Below, piece by piece: positions 61,928 to 64,000 of a DNA stretch of 64,000 nucleotides (positions are counted from its first letter, which is position 1; every line of letters begins with the position of its first letter). The notes beneath the pieces were generated by a model. The model made no database searches. It was given only the letters and a program-made list of their open reading frames with translations, and had not been told where the DNA came from. This DNA comes from Aliitabrizicola sp041905595 (lineage in GTDB: Bacteria > Pseudomonadota > Alphaproteobacteria > Rhodobacterales > Rhodobacteraceae). The DNA is taken from the NCBI GenBank assembly GCA_041905595.1, contig JAYRKT010000015.1, positions 27,109 to 91,108 on the forward strand, in the 5' to 3' direction. A program made the position numbers and the translations under genes.

Positions 61928-62302
61928 ATGAGACCTTCATCGACGTTACTGAACCCGTTCAAGAACCTGCTTTCGCGCGGGTCGTTGCGGTTCGTGTCGA
62001 TGTGGCTCCTGGCCGTGGTTCTGACACTTGGTCTGGTCCTGGGGCAGGCGGCAGAGGCAGGCTCGCTCGAAGATCATCATCCGGACGCGTCTAGCGAGAT
62101 CGCAGTCAACTCGGACCAAGAGACCGCGTCCGTTCCTGCATGCCACCCAGGCCTCGCCTGTACGGTGTTTGTGTTGCCCGAAGGGCCGGTCACTGCACTC
62201 TCCCTGTCGATCCTGATCACTTTGCGACCGGACTTGACGCAGTCGCAGCGCCGCTTTGGCGGCCCAGCCGTCACCCTGCCTCCCCCCCGAACCCTGACCT
62301 GA
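61928..62302 (+). CDS. Small secreted protein, PPPR-end type
   Basis: A 124-residue protein with a membrane/signal segment (VSMWLLAVVLTLGLVLGQA), His/Asp (EDHHPDAS), Cys pair (PACHPGLACTV) and end LPPPRTLT. Four bases after transpeptidase 2. Confidence 0.7.
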   Translation: MRPSSTLLNPFKNLLSRGSLRFVSMWLLAVVLTLGLVLGQAAEAGSLEDHHPDASSEIAVNSDQETASVPACHPGLACTVFVLPEGPVTALSLSILITLRPDLTQSQRRFGGPAVTLPPPRTLT

Positions 62303-62467
62303 TAGCCAGGCCGGACGAGGGTCCGACGGCTTTACAGGGCTGTTCGCAGCTCTGTTAAGGCGCGGTTCCTCCTCAGCCTGACACCAGACAGTTCCAAGTC
62401 GCGCGATCCGCCTGAAGGGCGGGACGCTGGGTCGGTCAACAACAAGAAACCAAGGGCAGTCAGGCAG

Positions 62468-63112
62468 ATGAAACCACAACGGACGGGCGCAATAGCGCTT
62501 GCCGCTTCCGCTGTCGCGGCAGTGGCGCTGGCACACAATGGGGCGACGGGTGTCGTCTTGGATCGGATGAACGGAATGACGGCGATGCGGGACATGGTGG
62601 CGGAAATGGCGCCCATGATGCAGGGGACCGTTCCGTACGACACATTCATCGTCTCGGAGGGCGCAAGCGTGATTGCCGGCCATGCGGGCGAGACGATGCT
62701 GTCGCTGTTCCCGGAAGGTAGCCTTGAAGGGGTGACCTATGCCAAGCCGGAAATCTGGTCCGACTGGCAGGACTTCGCAGCGCTTGCCGAGGAGTTGAAG
62801 ACTTATGCCGACGCGCTGGCCGTGGCAGCGCCGAACGGTCTGGAACCGGCACCGCCGCCGCCTGGCGAGATGGCCAGGATGGATCATTCCGCCATGGCCA
62901 TGGCCCCCGAACCCGAGACGGACCGCGGCTTCACGGTCGCGGAGTTGATGGGCTATGGCGGCAAACCTCTGGACACACCGGTTTCGCGGGGCACTCTTGA
63001 CCCGGCAACCTTGGCGGTCGATCTGACGACGCTGGCGGCTGATGACCTTTTCACCCGGATCAGCGGCACCTGCTCGTCCTGCCACGCGCAATTCCGTGCG
63101 GGCCGGAACTGA
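62468..63112 (+). CDS. Cytochrome c' type protein
   Basis: A 214-residue exported four-helix-bundle-type cytochrome with one heme motif CSSCH near the C-terminus and a Met/His-rich insert (DHSAMAMAPE). Cytochrome c'-like proteins bind NO or carry electrons. Two bases before the diheme gene. Confidence 0.85.
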   Translation: MKPQRTGAIALAASAVAAVALAHNGATGVVLDRMNGMTAMRDMVAEMAPMMQGTVPYDTFIVSEGASVIAGHAGETMLSLFPEGSLEGVTYAKPEIWSDWQDFAALAEELKTYADALAVAAPNGLEPAPPPPGEMARMDHSAMAMAPEPETDRGFTVAELMGYGGKPLDTPVSRGTLDPATLAVDLTTLAADDLFTRISGTCSSCHAQFRAGRN

Positions 63113-63114
63113 CG

Positions 63115-63909
63115 ATGCGGGGATTGATCCGCTTCTCGGTTGTTCTACCGGCGCTGGCGGCAGGCTTTGGTGCCGGGGTCCTGGCACTCTGGCCGATCGG
63201 CGTTCCGGAGCCCTCTGCGTTTCCGCCGGGCAACGCGGAACGTGGCGCCTATCTGGCCCGCGCAAGCGGCTGCGTGTCCTGTCACACCAACGCGGCAGCT
63301 CAAGGCCTCGCGCTGGCCGGTGGGGCTCCGCTTGATACGCCCTTTGGAACTTTCGTGCCTCCGAACATCACCCCGCACGCCACCGCCGGAATCGGCAGCT
63401 GGACAGTGCAGGATTTTGCCAAAGCCGTCCGACAGGGCGTCTCGCCTGAAGGAGATCCGTACTACCCGGTCTTCACCTACTCGTTCTATTCAGGCTTCAC
63501 GGACCAAGACATCGCCGACCTTTGGGAGGCATTCCGCACCGTCCCGCCCGTTCCGGACTTCGCACCTGCGCATGATGTGGGATTTCCGTTCAGCTTCCGC
63601 TCCGGACTGAAGCTCTGGCGCGCTGCCTACCTTGATGCGCCGAAGACTGACGCACTGATGGGCACGTCTTCACCCTGGAACCGAGGACGCCTGCTCGTCG
63701 AAGGGGCAGCGCATTGTGCGGCTTGTCATACTGGACGCACACTTGCAGGGGGCCTCGATGCATCCGCCCGGTTTGCAGGGAACGACAGTCTTCCCGGCGG
63801 CAGCAAGGCACCCTCGATCCTGGCGGCCGACCTGATCGGGCGGGGGTGGACAGTGGCGAACCTGGCCTATGCGCTTCAATCCGGGCTGTTGCTGTCGCGT
63901 AGCCCTTAA
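63115..63909 (+). CDS. Diheme cytochrome c, 3' end truncated
   Basis: A 264-residue protein with signal anchor and two heme motifs, CVSCH and CAACH. Relatives continue past the LQSG segment with another 40 or so residues; here it ends LQSGLLLSRSP where a transposon end appears to start. It likely formed an electron chain with the cytochrome c' protein. Confidence 0.85.
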   Translation: MRGLIRFSVVLPALAAGFGAGVLALWPIGVPEPSAFPPGNAERGAYLARASGCVSCHTNAAAQGLALAGGAPLDTPFGTFVPPNITPHATAGIGSWTVQDFAKAVRQGVSPEGDPYYPVFTYSFYSGFTDQDIADLWEAFRTVPPVPDFAPAHDVGFPFSFRSGLKLWRAAYLDAPKTDALMGTSSPWNRGRLLVEGAAHCAACHTGRTLAGGLDASARFAGNDSLPGGSKAPSILAADLIGRGWTVANLAYALQSGLLLSRSP

Positions 63910-64000
63910 ATGCGGCATACGAAAGTCAACGAAATCAATGGGGCGGCTTTGCCATTAAATATGGTATCTTGCCTTTAAATCCGACATTTTTGCCATTAAA
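63893..64000. mobile_element. Putative Tn7/Tn5053-like transposon end
   Basis: From TGTCGCG (63893) the sequence is AT-rich and has direct repeats of the form GCCNTTAAAT at 63902, 63951, 63971 and 63992, the last three spaced 20-21 bases, resembling arrays of transposase binding sites. The start falls at the point where the cytochrome gene is cut. The body lies beyond the window. Confidence 0.6.

Noticed and set aside
1..64000. CRISPR array, rRNA or tRNA genes
   Set aside because: No regularly spaced repeats with unique spacers and no recognisable rRNA or tRNA sequence were seen anywhere in the window.

Overview
The window looks like part of a large alphaproteobacterial plasmid, most likely from the Rhodobacteraceae (Paracoccus or Rhodobacter type). 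The evidence is the high GC content, a repA-repB-repC replication and partition cassette (44.3-47.8 kb) with a probable antisense RNA between repB and repC, and a set of genes typical of plasmid backbones in that family (DUF6878-like, RadC-like, DUF932, Ssb, H-NS-like, a long ParB-like protein, a serine resolvase, DUF1403). This placement is inferred from protein resemblance, not from a database search.

Layout. 0-8 kb: plasmid backbone (DUF6878-like, RadC-like, DUF932, an unusual 754-aa tyrosine recombinase, ssb, hns-like). 8-14.4 kb: metal block 1, with a MerR regulator coupled to a YnfA-type membrane protein and facing a ZntA-type Zn/Cd/Pb ATPase, then an ICMT-like methyltransferase and a copper-delivery operon (SCO, PCuAC, SCO, DUF411). 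14.4-18.8 kb: a junction scar that truncates two genes, then a nickel/cobalt-type block (RcnR/CsoR-family repressor, His-tailed MFS exporter, His-rich periplasmic protein, HupE/UreJ, membrane-anchored protein). 18.8-22.05 kb: an ArsR-rhodanese regulator divergent from sterol desaturase, MFS and DsrE genes. 22.1-26.5 kb: duplicated and partly broken backbone pieces around a ChrB-N/DUF1127/MFS operon. 26.5-40.6 kb: an envelope block (ABC exporter, secreted Ca-binding-type protein, COG4705 membrane protein, broken PAP2, DedA-PAP2-LssY fusion, MprF) with a PepSY protein, a two-component system and a cytochrome b. 40.6-52 kb: backbone (ParB-like, repABC, orphan antitoxin, DUF4143 ATPase, resolvase, DUF1403). 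51.7-52.9 kb: cobalamin-riboswitch-controlled cbtBA. 53-63.9 kb: copper island (cueR, copA, copZ, DUF305, a CPH-type ATPase, membrane hydrolase-like protein, DsbA-like thioredoxin, two L,D-transpeptidases, small secreted proteins, two cytochromes c). The last cytochrome is cut by what looks like the end of a Tn7/Tn5053-like transposon that continues beyond the window.

Regulation is unusually readable. There are back-to-back MerR/CueR-type promoters (19-bp spacers) at copA/copZ, a further CueR-type promoter before the second L,D-transpeptidase, and two related MerR-type promoters at zntA and the SCO operon. An RcnR/CsoR-type G/C-tract operator sits between the nickel repressor and the His-rich gene. 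A CTTAC-N6-GTAAG motif occurs 70-90 bp upstream of three envelope-block genes and is probably the site of the resident response regulator.

The region has been assembled by recombination. Two pairs of direct repeats (ssb/hns and a small membrane-protein locus) lie about 18.66 kb apart. Several genes are freshly damaged: an 8-bp tandem duplication in PAP2, a 1-nt insertion in hns copy 2, a G9-tract frameshift in the ParB-like gene, a truncated Crp/Fnr gene and a YnfA gene with an internal stop. Where a sequencing error could give the same result, the entry says so.
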